Below, one piece after another: positions 16,947 to 24,857 of a DNA stretch of 37,873 nucleotides. Origin of the DNA: an uncultured Acetobacteraceae bacterium. Its GTDB lineage: Bacteria > Pseudomonadota > Alphaproteobacteria > Acetobacterales > Acetobacteraceae. The stretch spans positions 1 through 37,873 of the forward strand of contig CAIRCM010000064.1 in assembly GCA_903877125.1 (NCBI GenBank). The letters are read 5' to 3'. Every line of letters starts with the position of its first letter. Position 1 is the first letter of the stretch. Position numbers and translations under genes: made by a program. A model generated the notes under the pieces. That model ran no database searches and was not told where the DNA came from. It was given only the letters and a program-made list of their open reading frames with translations.

Positions 16947-17004
16947 CCACGGGCTGTCTCGCTCGCCAACCGCTGCGAAACTGCCCGTCCACCGAGACCA
17001 GCCC
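16947..17004 (+). repeat. Diverged copy of the pyrE leader (copy X)
   Basis: This matches 17954-18008 upstream of pyrE: CCACGGGCTGTC is identical, the middle is about 77% identical, and CCACCGAGACCAGCCC differs at one of 16 positions. It starts 9 nt after the Uma2 stop; the other copy starts 10 nt after the vapC stop. Confidence 0.7.
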
Positions 17005-17264
17005 TCACCCCCGGAGCATGAACCGCTCCATGGCCTCCAAGGCTGGGCCGGTGCGGCGGGCGTTGTTGGCGGTTTCGCTCACGCGGCATGCTGCACAGGT
17101 GGGGGCGGAGTAGCGCAACCGGAGATTGTTTAACTTAAGAAGACCGCTCCGGCACGACCGTGACCGGACCAAGCCGCTTGCCCCACCGGACGCGACAAGT
17201 GCCGGGAATTTCTTGCCCATTTCGCGCTCGCTCCTTATCAATGTCGCCACTGGAGAATGCCCCC
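17005..17264. other. Intergenic stretch upstream of vapB
   Basis: With copy X this completes a gap of about 326 bp between the Uma2 and vapB genes. On the minus strand a short frame ends RTGPALEAMERFMLRG before a stop at 17005. It has no ribosome site and no recognisable family; it might be the tail of a decayed gene but I do not call one. The vapB ribosome site GGAGAAT lies at the right end. Confidence 0.35.
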
Positions 17265-17519
17265 ATGGCAGATATCGTCACCATCGACCGCCCCGACGTC
17301 GTCGCCCTGATCGCGACCATCGCCGACCGCTTCACGGCGGGCGACCGGACGGAAGCCGTCGCCCTCGCGCTGCGCCGCTTGGGGGACGCGCCCGTGCGCA
17401 CGGGGTCGTTGTTCGGCGTTCTGCGAGGGACGGTTCGCGTGGCGGAGGGCGTGGACCTGACGGAACCGCTGCCTTACGAGCCGACCGAGGCCGAAACAGG
17501 CGCTGAAATCGACCGGTGA
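17265..17519 (+). CDS. vapB: VapB-like antitoxin
   Basis: An 84-aa protein whose N-terminal half (MADIVTIDRPDVVALIATIADRF...TEAVALALRRL) has the look of the short DNA-binding domain of Rv0623/PSK-type antitoxins. The acidic tail (LPYEPTEAETGAEIDR) is the likely toxin-wrapping part. The ATG at 17265 follows a GGAGAAT ribosome site at suitable distance; upstream in-frame starts lack one. Its TGA overlaps the GTG of the PIN-domain gene (GTGA), the usual toxin-antitoxin arrangement. Such antitoxins repress their own operon with the toxin as co-repressor. Family assignment rests on context and pattern. Confidence 0.75.
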   Translation: MADIVTIDRPDVVALIATIADRFTAGDRTEAVALALRRLGDAPVRTGSLFGVLRGTVRVAEGVDLTEPLPYEPTEAETGAEIDR

Positions 17520-17944
17520 CGGATACGATCCTGCTCGATACGCACATCGCGCTGTGGCTGGGCAACGGCGATGAACGGCTGCGACCCTCGACGCTGCGGG
17601 TGATCGACACCTGCCACCAGCGTGGGGGCACGATCCTCGTCAGCGCCATTTCAGCGTGGGAAATCGCGCAATTGGTCAGTGTTGGACGGATGGAGTTGGC
17701 TTTCCCGCCCGACGTCTGGTTCGAACGCCTGATCGACCGCCCCGGGGTCGAGGCCGTGCCGCTGACCCACAGCGCCGCCGCCCGAGCCTACCGCCTGCCC
17801 GATTTCCCGCACCGCGACCCCGCCGATCTGTTGCTGATCGCCACAGCCATCGAACTCGCCTGCCCATTGATTACCTACGATCGTCGTATCGCGGGTTTCG
17901 CATCGTCGCAGGCACATCGCCACGGCTTGCAGGTCGAGACCTAA
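17516..17944 (+). CDS. vapC: VapC-like PIN-domain ribonuclease toxin
   Basis: A 142-aa PIN-domain protein. The acidic metal-binding residues are in place: D8 in LLDTH, E49 in SAWEIAQL, D101/D104 in HRDPADLLLIATA and D122 in ITYDRR. VapC toxins cut tRNA or rRNA when their antitoxin is lost. The GTG start overlaps the antitoxin stop by 4 nt. The toxin appears intact and the pair is probably functional. Nothing links it to the downstream pyrE except the duplicated leader sequence that brackets the pair. Confidence 0.85.
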   Translation: MTDTILLDTHIALWLGNGDERLRPSTLRVIDTCHQRGGTILVSAISAWEIAQLVSVGRMELAFPPDVWFERLIDRPGVEAVPLTHSAAARAYRLPDFPHRDPADLLLIATAIELACPLITYDRRIAGFASSQAHRHGLQVET

Positions 17945-17953
17945 GACGCCCCG

Positions 17954-18008
17954 CCACGGGCTGTCCCCCTCCCCAAACTCTGCTAAACTGCACCACCGAC
18001 ACCAGCCC
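17954..18008 (+). promoter_or_regulatory. pyrE leader (copy Y of the duplicated segment)
   Basis: This holds the probable pyrE promoter or leader. TGCTAAACT resembles an extended -10 box, with no strong -35. A diverged copy lies at 16947-17004 beyond the vapBC pair, and its -10-like box is degraded (TGCGAAACT). The promoter call is inference; the duplication is visible. Confidence 0.5.
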
Positions 18009-18025
18009 CCAAGGACCCCGCCTCC

Positions 18026-18769
18026 ATGGCCAAACCCGCCCGCGCCGCATCCCCAACCACCGAGTGGGATCGCGACGCCGCCCTGACCGCCGCGCGCATT
18101 CTGCTGGAAATCAAGGCGGTCAACTTCCGCCCCGATGAGCCCTACACCTTCACCGCCGGCTGGAAATCCCCCGTCTACATCGACTGCCGCCGCATCATCT
18201 ATTTCCCCCGCGCCCGCGCGAAAATCTGCGACCTCGCGGTGGAAAAAATCGACCGCCACGTCGGCTACGAGAATATCGAGGCCGTGGCCGGTGGCGAAAC
18301 CGCCGGCATCCCCTTCGCCGCCTGGATCGCCGACCGCATGTCCGCGCCGATGGCCTATGTCCGCAAGAAGCCCAAAGGCTTCGGCGTCAATGCGCTGATC
18401 GAGGGCGATGTCCCCGTCGGCAAGCGCACCCTCCTGGTCGAAGACCTCACGACCGATGGCGGCAGCAAGATCAAATTCGCCAACGCCCTGCGCGACGCCG
18501 GCGCGATCTGCAACCATACCTTCGTCGTCTTCTTCTACGGCGTCTTCCCCGGCGCCTTCGAGAAACTGGCGGAAATGGACATCTCCCTGCACAGCCTGTG
18601 CACCTGGTGGGATGTGCTGGAAGCCTGCAAGGACCGCCCGTACTTCTCCGAATCCGACATGTCGGAGGTCCGGCGCTTCCTGGAAAACCCGGTCGCGTGG
18701 TCCGCCGCCCATGGCGGTGTCGCCTCCGCCGAGGAAGCCGCCGCCCGCCGGTCCGCGTCCGGGGAGTAA
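18026..18769 (+). CDS. pyrE: Orotate phosphoribosyltransferase
   Basis: A 247-aa enzyme converting orotate and PRPP to orotidine 5'-phosphate in pyrimidine synthesis. The PRPP-binding motif is TLLVEDLTTDGGSK (residues 135-148). FTAGWKSPVYIDCRR near residue 42 and GGETAGIPFAAWIADR near 89 are the substrate loops, and YVRKKPKGFG carries the catalytic lysines. It is slightly longer than the E. coli enzyme, with a C-terminal tail rich in Ala and Glu. The ATG at 18026 is the first good start, preceded by AAGGACC. A TPR protein gene follows after 3 nt, so the two are likely co-transcribed. Confidence 0.95.
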   Translation: MAKPARAASPTTEWDRDAALTAARILLEIKAVNFRPDEPYTFTAGWKSPVYIDCRRIIYFPRARAKICDLAVEKIDRHVGYENIEAVAGGETAGIPFAAWIADRMSAPMAYVRKKPKGFGVNALIEGDVPVGKRTLLVEDLTTDGGSKIKFANALRDAGAICNHTFVVFFYGVFPGAFEKLAEMDISLHSLCTWWDVLEACKDRPYFSESDMSEVRRFLENPVAWSAAHGGVASAEEAAARRSASGE

Positions 18770-18772
18770 CAC

Positions 18773-20095
18773 ATGCTGAAGGACGCGCAGGGTAATACCG
18801 TCACGGGCGGCACCACCGAAGCGGTGGCGCTCTACGACCAGGCACTGCGCGCCTTCAACCTCGCCTACGGCAACCCCATGGGCGATTTCGACGCCGCCAT
18901 CGCCGCCGCGCCGGATTTCGCGATGGCCCGATTGGCGAAAGCCTGGCTGTTCTTCATGTCGCGCGACCCCGCCATGATCGATCGTGGCCGCGAGACAATG
19001 TTGACCGCCACCGACCTGAAGATGAACGAGCGGGAGCGGGCGCACTACGTCGCTTTGGACCTCGCGACCTCCCGCCGCCGCGTCAGCGCCGTCGGCGCGC
19101 TCGACCGGCTGTTGATGGCCTTCCCCTTCGACATCCTCGCCCACCAGATCGCTCTTCTGTCCGACCTCGCGCTCGGGCGCTCCCGTTGGATGCGCGACCG
19201 GGTCGCTCGCGCTTTGCCGCAATGGTCCAAAGACCGTCCCGGCTACGCGCCGCTGCTCGGGTTCCACGCCTTCGGGCTGGAGGAAAACGGCGCCTACGCC
19301 CAGGCCGAGAACGAAGCCCGCCTCGTCGCCGAACTGGAACCGCACAGCTATTTCGCCCACCATACCGTCACCCATGTGATGGAAATGACGGGACGACCGG
19401 AGGACGGCATCGGCTGGATGACGGCTCGGGAACCCCTGTGGTCCGCCACGCAGAATGCCAACCGCGACCATATCTGGTGGCACAAGGCGCTGTATCACCT
19501 CGACCTCGGGCAATTCGACGCGGCGCTGGCGATTTACGACGGGCCGTTTCTGGCGTCGGAGAAGGCGCTCGCGAACAGTCTGACCCATGCCTCGGCGTTG
19601 CTGTGGCGGTTGGATACGCTGGGCGTCGATGTCGTCGAACGCTGGAAGGCGCTGCTGCAACGGTGGCAGGGCCATGCGGACGGAAAAACCCTCGCCTTCG
19701 CCGATCTGCACGCGATCATGGCGGAACTGCGGTCCGGCCAGGAAGCCGCCGCCGAACGCCGGCTGGCCACGATGCGCGAAAGCGCCGCCGGCTCCGACGA
19801 AGGCGCGCCGGTGTACCGCGATGCCGGGGTTCCCTTCGCCGAGGGCCTGATCGCGTTCCACCGCGGCCAATATGCCGCCGCGCTGGAGCACATGCTGCCC
19901 GCCCGGTTCGAACTGTTCCGCATCGGCGGCAGCCATGCCCAGCGCGACGTCTTCGACTGGACCATCGCCGAAGCCGCGGCGCGCGCCGGCGACCGAGCCA
20001 TCGCGGTGTCCCTGGCAAACGAACGGCTGACGCTGAAGCCACGAAGCCACATCAACCGCCGATTTGCCGCGAACGCCGAGGCGATTGCTGCCTAA
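18773..20095 (+). CDS. TTC38-like tetratricopeptide repeat protein
   Basis: A 440-aa soluble, all-helical protein built from degenerate TPR units. It resembles the TTC38/StaR-like group: ALYDQALRAFNLAYGNPMGDFDAAIAAAPDFAMA at the start, SYFAHHTVTHVMEMTGRPEDGIGWM in the middle and ANRDHIWWHKALYHLDLGQFDAAL after it. Function in bacteria is unknown; TPR proteins generally mediate protein contacts. The ATG lies 3 nt after the pyrE stop. Its TAA overlaps the TAG of the convergent motA gene (20092-20095), so no terminator separates the two transcripts. Confidence 0.8.
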   Translation: MLKDAQGNTVTGGTTEAVALYDQALRAFNLAYGNPMGDFDAAIAAAPDFAMARLAKAWLFFMSRDPAMIDRGRETMLTATDLKMNERERAHYVALDLATSRRRVSAVGALDRLLMAFPFDILAHQIALLSDLALGRSRWMRDRVARALPQWSKDRPGYAPLLGFHAFGLEENGAYAQAENEARLVAELEPHSYFAHHTVTHVMEMTGRPEDGIGWMTAREPLWSATQNANRDHIWWHKALYHLDLGQFDAALAIYDGPFLASEKALANSLTHASALLWRLDTLGVDVVERWKALLQRWQGHADGKTLAFADLHAIMAELRSGQEAAAERRLATMRESAAGSDEGAPVYRDAGVPFAEGLIAFHRGQYAAALEHMLPARFELFRIGGSHAQRDVFDWTIAEAAARAGDRAIAVSLANERLTLKPRSHINRRFAANAEAIAA

Positions 20096-20955
20096 CCCTG
20101 CACCTGCTGCACAGCCTCCTCCATCTCCGCGAAACTCGGCATGTGTTCGTTCGGCACCATCTTCCGCCCGGACTCAACACTCACCTGCGGCGCGTTCCCA
20201 TGCAAATGCGTCACGATCACCGCGCGTATCACCTCGGTGAACTTCGCCTCCTCCTCCACAACCCCCTTCAACCGGCTCGCAAACGGCGCGAACATCCCAT
20301 ACGCCAGCAAAATCCCCAGAAACGTGCCGACCAGCGCGCCGCCGATCATCGCCCCCAGCACCGCCGGCGGCTGATCGATATGCGACATCGTCTTGATCAC
20401 CCCCAGCACCGCCGCCACGATCCCCAGCGCCGGCAGACCGTCCGCCATCGACTGCAACGCATGCGACGGATGCATTTCCTCGTTCAATGTCTTCTTCAAT
20501 TCCCGAGCCATAACGTCTTCGATCTGATTGGGGTCGTCCGCGTTCATCCCGACCATCCGCAGGTAATCGCAAATTAAATCGCAGGCGTGATGATTCGCGA
20601 CAATCTTCGGAAACTTCTGAAACGCCGTGCTCTCCGACGGTTTCTCGATATGCGGCTCCAACGCCATGTTGCCCTTCGTGCTCGCCAGACGAACCAGGAA
20701 ATACATCAGGCTGAGCAGCTCGACATAATCGGCTTTCTTATACTTGGCGCCCTTCAGGATTTTCCCGAACCCGCCGATCGTATGTTTGACGTCGTGCATC
20801 GAATTCGACATCAGGAACGTGCCGATCGCCGCCCCGCCGATCGTCCACATTTCGAAAGGAATCGCCTCGATCAGCGGTTCCATGCTGCCGCCCGAGACGA
20901 TGTAGCTCGCGAACACGCGGAAAAACACGAAAACCAGGCCGCCGATCGTGGTCAT
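20092..20955 (-). CDS. motA: Flagellar motor stator protein MotA
   Basis: A 287-aa inner-membrane protein that, with MotB, forms the proton-driven stator of the flagellar motor. Four membrane segments are visible. The cytoplasmic loop carries the charged residues that contact FliG (R89 in LVRLASTKGNMALEPHIEKP, with E100). The conserved GLPALGIVAAVLG and GTFLGILLAYGMFAP helices hold the functional prolines. The ATG overlaps the motB stop (ATGA), so the order is motB then motA, the reverse of E. coli. Length is typical. Confidence 0.95.
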   Translation of the reverse strand: MTTIGGLVFVFFRVFASYIVSGGSMEPLIEAIPFEMWTIGGAAIGTFLMSNSMHDVKHTIGGFGKILKGAKYKKADYVELLSLMYFLVRLASTKGNMALEPHIEKPSESTAFQKFPKIVANHHACDLICDYLRMVGMNADDPNQIEDVMARELKKTLNEEMHPSHALQSMADGLPALGIVAAVLGVIKTMSHIDQPPAVLGAMIGGALVGTFLGILLAYGMFAPFASRLKGVVEEEAKFTEVIRAVIVTHLHGNAPQVSVESGRKMVPNEHMPSFAEMEEAVQQVQG

Positions 20956-22055
20956 GGTGCCGGTTTCCTGTCCCGAAGAACCAGAATGGCGATGCGCCGG
21001 TTCGCCGCCGCCAAGGGTTCGGCCGGCAGCAGCGGGTCCTTGTCGGCGTTGCCCGTCACCGATCTGATCCGTGCCTCCGGCAACCCCCCATCGACCAGCA
21101 AACGTCGTGTCGCATTCGCCCGCTCGGCCGACAATTCCCAGTTGGTCCGGCCCGGCCCTGGAAACGGGGCGGCATCGGTATGCCCGGCGATCGATATCCC
21201 CTGCGGCAGCTTCATCAGCACCGGCACCACTTTCTGCAGCAGCAACCGTGCGCGTTCGTTCGGTTCCGCTGACCCGGTGGCGAACATCGGCAGTTTGATC
21301 TCGTCCATGATCTGAATGCGCAGTCCCTCCGGCGTCATGTCGATCGCCAACTGCTTCCCGAGTTCCGCCAGTGCCGGATCGCTCTTCACCGCCTCCCGAA
21401 TCTGGTTCGCCGCCGCCTCGAATGCGGCTTTTTCCTGGCGTTCCTGTTCGGCCCGCAATTCCGCCGGGGTGGGCTTACGCGGTCCCGCTTCGGCGTTCTG
21501 CGTCGGCGTGGTTGGAGCGGTCTGCCCGTCCGGCCCGACAACGCTCACACCATTGGGTGGCGCACCCGGCACCGTCGGCAACGGCTGCCCGCTCGGCGGC
21601 GCGGTCGCCCCGCCCTGCCGCTCCGCCCCCATCAGCGGCGCGTTGTTGGGTGGCACGGGCGGCGGCGGCGCCCCGTCCGGGCTCTTCTCAGCCATGAAAT
21701 CCGTCGGTTCGTCATCCGCCGGCGTCGCTGGCGGTCGCTTGCCCGGCACGATCTCCACCGAACCGCGATCCGACACCAACGCCCCGTTGTCGAACGCGGT
21801 ATGCCCGCCGAACGGCTGGCCGGTGCCCGAGGACGCATGACTCAGCAGATTGTTCGGGCTGAAATAGTCCGCCAGCCCCTTCCGCTGATCCTCCGTCGTG
21901 GCATTCAGCAGCCACATCAGCAGGAAGAACGCCATCATCGCGGTCACGAAATCGGCGTAGGCGACCTTCCAGGCACCGCCGTGGTGGCCACCTTCCACAA
22001 TCTCGTTCTTCTTGATGATGACCGCGCCAGTCTTCTTTTCGCCGCCACGCGCCAT
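20952..22055 (-). CDS. motB: Flagellar motor stator protein MotB
   Basis: A 367-aa stator subunit with one transmembrane helix after a basic N-terminus. The proton-carrying aspartate is D35 in YADFVTAMMAFFLLMWLL. A long Pro/Ala/Gly-rich linker (about residues 90-195) leads to a C-terminal OmpA-like peptidoglycan-binding domain (ISIAGHTDAAPFPG, NWELSAERANATRRLL). The linker makes it longer than E. coli MotB. motA follows with a 4-nt overlap. A TTAA-N6-TTAA box 45-58 nt upstream of the start may be bound by CtrA. Confidence 0.95.
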   Translation of the reverse strand: MARGGEKKTGAVIIKKNEIVEGGHHGGAWKVAYADFVTAMMAFFLLMWLLNATTEDQRKGLADYFSPNNLLSHASSGTGQPFGGHTAFDNGALVSDRGSVEIVPGKRPPATPADDEPTDFMAEKSPDGAPPPPVPPNNAPLMGAERQGGATAPPSGQPLPTVPGAPPNGVSVVGPDGQTAPTTPTQNAEAGPRKPTPAELRAEQERQEKAAFEAAANQIREAVKSDPALAELGKQLAIDMTPEGLRIQIMDEIKLPMFATGSAEPNERARLLLQKVVPVLMKLPQGISIAGHTDAAPFPGPGRTNWELSAERANATRRLLVDGGLPEARIRSVTGNADKDPLLPAEPLAAANRRIAILVLRDRKPAP

Positions 22056-22099
22056 GCAGGTCTACCCTCGTTGCCGAGGGCAGAATGACGGCGAATGGT

Positions 22100-22113
22100 T
22101 TAAGAAAGGTTAA
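22100..22113 (-). promoter_or_regulatory. CtrA-like box upstream of motB
   Basis: On the minus strand the sequence reads GTTAACCTTTCTTAAACC. It contains TTAA-N6-TTAA, or TTAA-N7-TAAAC when aligned to the CtrA consensus TTAA-N7-TTAAC. CtrA controls flagellar genes in many alphaproteobacteria. The spacing is not the perfect consensus, so this is a candidate only. Confidence 0.45.
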
Positions 22114-22126
22114 CGCGGCATCGGAT

Positions 22127-23443
22127 TTATCGCGCCGGAACCAATTTTCCCTCAACCACCGGCTTAGGCATCCACAGCGCGCAGGCCAGCGCCGTGAGTG
22201 TCGCGATCGCCGACGAACCGGCCAGAACATACAGTCCGACCTCAAAACTCCCGGTCGCGTCCTTGGCATAGCCCACCACGATCGGCCCCATGTAGCCCGC
22301 AAAATTGCCAACCGAGTTGATAAACGCCAGCCCCGCCGCCAGCGCCGGCCCAGTGAGGAAGGTCGAAGGCAACGGCCAGAACGGCGATTTCATTCCGTAA
22401 AAACCGACCGTCGCCAACGAAAATGCCGCGAGCACCCAGATACTGTCGCGCAACATCGCGCCGAGGATCAGGCCGACAACCGCGCAACTGCACGTCCCCG
22501 TCAGCATCCAGAACCGGTCCTTGGTACGGTCCGATATCCAGCCACACACCACCATCGCGATGGTGCCGAAGACATAGGGAATCGCCGTCATCAGCCCGGC
22601 CTGCGTGTTGCTCATGCCCTGGCCCTTGAGGATTTGCGGCAGGAACAGCACCAGCCCAACCCCGGCCATGCCGATCCCTCCGAATATCGTGGTCAGCACC
22701 CAGACGCGCCCATTGGCCATCGCCGACCAGATCGAAAACTGCCGCACGGAATCGATCCGCCGCCGCTCCTGCGCCAGTTCATGATCGAGCCAGTCGCGCT
22801 CTTCCGCGGTCAGCCACTTCGCCTCGCTGGGCCGTTCGGTGAGGTAGAACCAGACCGAAACCCCGATCAGCGCCGTGGGAAGCCCTTCCCCCAGATACAT
22901 CCACTGCCAGCCATGCATGCCCAGGATACCGTCCATTTGCAGGAACGCCGTCGAAAGCGGCGCGCCGATCGCGGTCGCCAGGGGCAGACCGATCAGGAAC
23001 CCCGCGGTGACCCGGCCCCGATGGCGCTGCGGGAACCACCGGTGGAAGTACAGCAGAATGCCGGGGAACAATCCCGCCTCGGCCGCACCAAGCAACACGC
23101 GCACCGTGAAGAAGCTCCAGGGCCCGGTAACGAAAGCCGTCGCCGCGGACAGCAGACCCCAGGTCACCATGATGCGCGTGATCCAGATCCGCGCGCCCAC
23201 CTTCTCCATGATGATGTTGGACGGCACTTCCAGCAGGCAGTACCCCCAGAAGAACGCCCCGGCCGCCAGACCGTAGACATAGGCGGACAGACCGATCTCC
23301 TTGTTCATCGTCAACGCCGCGAAGCTGACGTTGATCCGGTCGACATAGCAAAGAATGTAGAGCACGAAGCAGAACGGCACCAAACGCAGATAGACTTTGC
23401 GCAAGGTGACTTTTTCCAGCCTTTCGGCATCGGATTCAGACAC
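22127..23443 (-). CDS. MFS transporter, anion:cation symporter (ACS) family
   Basis: A 438-aa inner-membrane carrier with 12 predicted helices. The N-terminal signature VDRINVSFAALTM, the LLEVPSNIIMEKVGAR loop and RVLLGAAEAGLFPGILLYFHRWFP mark the ACS family, whose members import organic anions such as phthalate, glucarate or tartrate by proton symport. WLTAEERDWLDHEL lies in the central loop. The start is the GTG at 23443 with a strong GGGAGGA site 7 nt before it. It lies between motB and fliK, and is roughly 45% identical by eye to the carrier at 25509-26816. Confidence 0.88.
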   Translation of the reverse strand: MSESDAERLEKVTLRKVYLRLVPFCFVLYILCYVDRINVSFAALTMNKEIGLSAYVYGLAAGAFFWGYCLLEVPSNIIMEKVGARIWITRIMVTWGLLSAATAFVTGPWSFFTVRVLLGAAEAGLFPGILLYFHRWFPQRHRGRVTAGFLIGLPLATAIGAPLSTAFLQMDGILGMHGWQWMYLGEGLPTALIGVSVWFYLTERPSEAKWLTAEERDWLDHELAQERRRIDSVRQFSIWSAMANGRVWVLTTIFGGIGMAGVGLVLFLPQILKGQGMSNTQAGLMTAIPYVFGTIAMVVCGWISDRTKDRFWMLTGTCSCAVVGLILGAMLRDSIWVLAAFSLATVGFYGMKSPFWPLPSTFLTGPALAAGLAFINSVGNFAGYMGPIVVGYAKDATGSFEVGLYVLAGSSAIATLTALACALWMPKPVVEGKLVPAR

Positions 23444-23529
23444 GGCAGTCCTCCCATCGGCCGATTGATTGCGTTTTGATTCGGCCTCTTGGCTCGGACG
23501 ATACGGGATCGCGCCCGCGCCCCGCAAGG

Positions 23530-23544
23530 CGGCAGTTGCTGCCG
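23530..23544. promoter_or_regulatory. Palindrome upstream of the fliK sigma-54 promoter
   Basis: CGGCAG-TTG-CTGCCG is a perfect 6-bp dyad with a 3-nt centre, about 75 bp upstream of the -24 box. The position suits an enhancer for a sigma-54 activator. In flagellated alphaproteobacteria the activator of late flagellar genes is FlbD; assigning it to this site is inference. Confidence 0.45.
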
Positions 23545-23603
23545 GGCGGCATCTTTTTCCGCCGCCTTTCCCCCGATTTCCGCCGTTCCTCCGCCAGGAC
23601 CGG

Positions 23604-23620
23604 TTGGCCCGGACCTTGCG
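23604..23620 (+). promoter_or_regulatory. Sigma-54 (RpoN) promoter of fliK
   Basis: TTGGCCCGGACCTTGCG matches the -24/-12 consensus YTGGCACGRNNNTTGCW at all but two positions, including the invariant GG and GC with correct spacing. Transcription would begin near 23631, just before the fliK ribosome site and ATG at 23642, giving a very short leader. Sigma-54 control of hook-stage genes is established in Caulobacter. Confidence 0.65.
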
Positions 23621-23641
23621 ACAGTAAGGCCGGAGCACCGT

Positions 23642-24843
23642 ATGCAAACGCCCAACCCCACCGCCGCGCCGCAGACCACGACCGCCCCCATCGGTGTCGG
23701 CGGCCGTACGCCTCCCCCGGCAATCCCAACCCTGACCATCCCGACACAGGCTATTCCGGCACTGGCAGATTTCGAAACGATGCTGGCCACGCTGCTGCCG
23801 GCCGCCGGCCCCGGCGATACCGCGGCGAAGCTGGCCGTCGATACCGCCCCGCCAACCGATCCAGCCCAGCCGCAACAGACCGCGGAGCCCCCGCAGCCAC
23901 CGCCCGCCCCGACCGCACGCGCGCTGCCGCTCGCCTTGCCCCTCCCGCAAGACACGGCCCCCAAATCCATCTCCTCCTTGGACACGAAACCGGCGGTGAC
24001 TCGAAAGGACAAACAGCCCGTGGCCACGCCCGCCCCCGGACCGGTTCCGCCGCCGCCCCCCTCTTCCCGGATACGCCCCCAACCGGCGCCCAACCGGTCG
24101 CACCGCCAAACGAGACACCAACGCCCTCGACCGAACCGGCCGCCCCACCCAATGCCGCCCCGCCGACAGCCGGGCAAAAACTGGCCCCCTCCCATCCCGA
24201 GGCACCAATTCCAGCCACAGCGCCGCCAACGCCCCCGCTGCCAGCCGCCCAGCTACCCAATACCGCCCCCGCGACAGCGCAAATCATCGCGCCCCCTTTG
24301 CCATCGCCGGTGCAATTGGAAGCGCCGAGGCCCTCAACCGCCACGCCAAACGCAAACGCGTCCGCCACACCCGCCGAACAGGTCGTGCCCGTCGCCGTCT
24401 CGCTGCTCAACACCGCGCCCGGCACCTCCCACATGTCCGTCGAGCTGCGCCCCGACGCACTCGGTTCGGTGCATATACAGATTGATCGCGCGCCCGACAC
24501 GCCAACGCAAATCCACATCGTGGCGGAGCGGCCGGAAACCCTCGCCCTCCTGCAACGCGATGCCCCCCAGTTGCAGCGCGCTTTGGCCCAGGCTGGCCTG
24601 CCGCATGAGGCAATGACCCTGACCCTGCACGCCGCCCCTCCGGTCGCGGCCGCCCCGGCATCCCAAGACGGCGGCCAGTCCCAAAGCAGCACGCAGTTCA
24701 TGGGCACCGGTCAGTCCCAACAGGGTTTCGCCGACGGCCGGTCGCGTCACCCCCATGGCCCACAGACCATGCACGCGTCCGCTCGGGAAACCGCACCCGA
24801 AACCATCGCGTCGATCCGGACCGGGATCGATATCACCGCCTGA
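23642..24843 (+). CDS. fliK: Flagellar hook-length control protein FliK, with apparent frameshift
   Basis: FliK measures hook length and switches export specificity. The N-terminal part (MQTPNPTAAPQ... IPALADFETMLATLLPAAG) starts at an ATG with a GGAG site. A Pro/Ala-rich middle follows. The recognisable C-terminal domain (VSLLNTAPGTSHMSVELRPDALGSVHIQID...LQRALAQAGL) lies in another frame. The switch falls near a run of six C at 24056-24061: one extra C, or -1 slippage, would join both halves into about 400 aa. Both halves keep GC-rich third positions. Possible causes are a real mutation, a base-call error in the homopolymer or recoding. flgD follows after 14 nt. Confidence 0.8.
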
Positions 24844-24857
24844 GGAAAACCCGCCCG

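Noticed and set aside
17005-17250. A small minus-strand gene ending LEAMERFMLRG
   Set aside because: It has no ribosome site and no family resemblance, and it overlaps the vapB leader. It may be a decayed tail at most.
12194-17944. A known multi-gene defence system such as DISARM around the SNF2 helicase
   Set aside because: No methyltransferase, DrmA/B/C-like protein or phospholipase-like partner is present. Helicase, Uma2 and vapBC alone do not match a described system.
23476-24055. An upstream frame continuous with the FliK C-terminal domain
   Set aside because: Its N-terminal part is Arg/Pro-rich shadow sequence with no ribosome site. The other frame has a proper start and FliK-like N-terminus, so a frameshift explains the data better.
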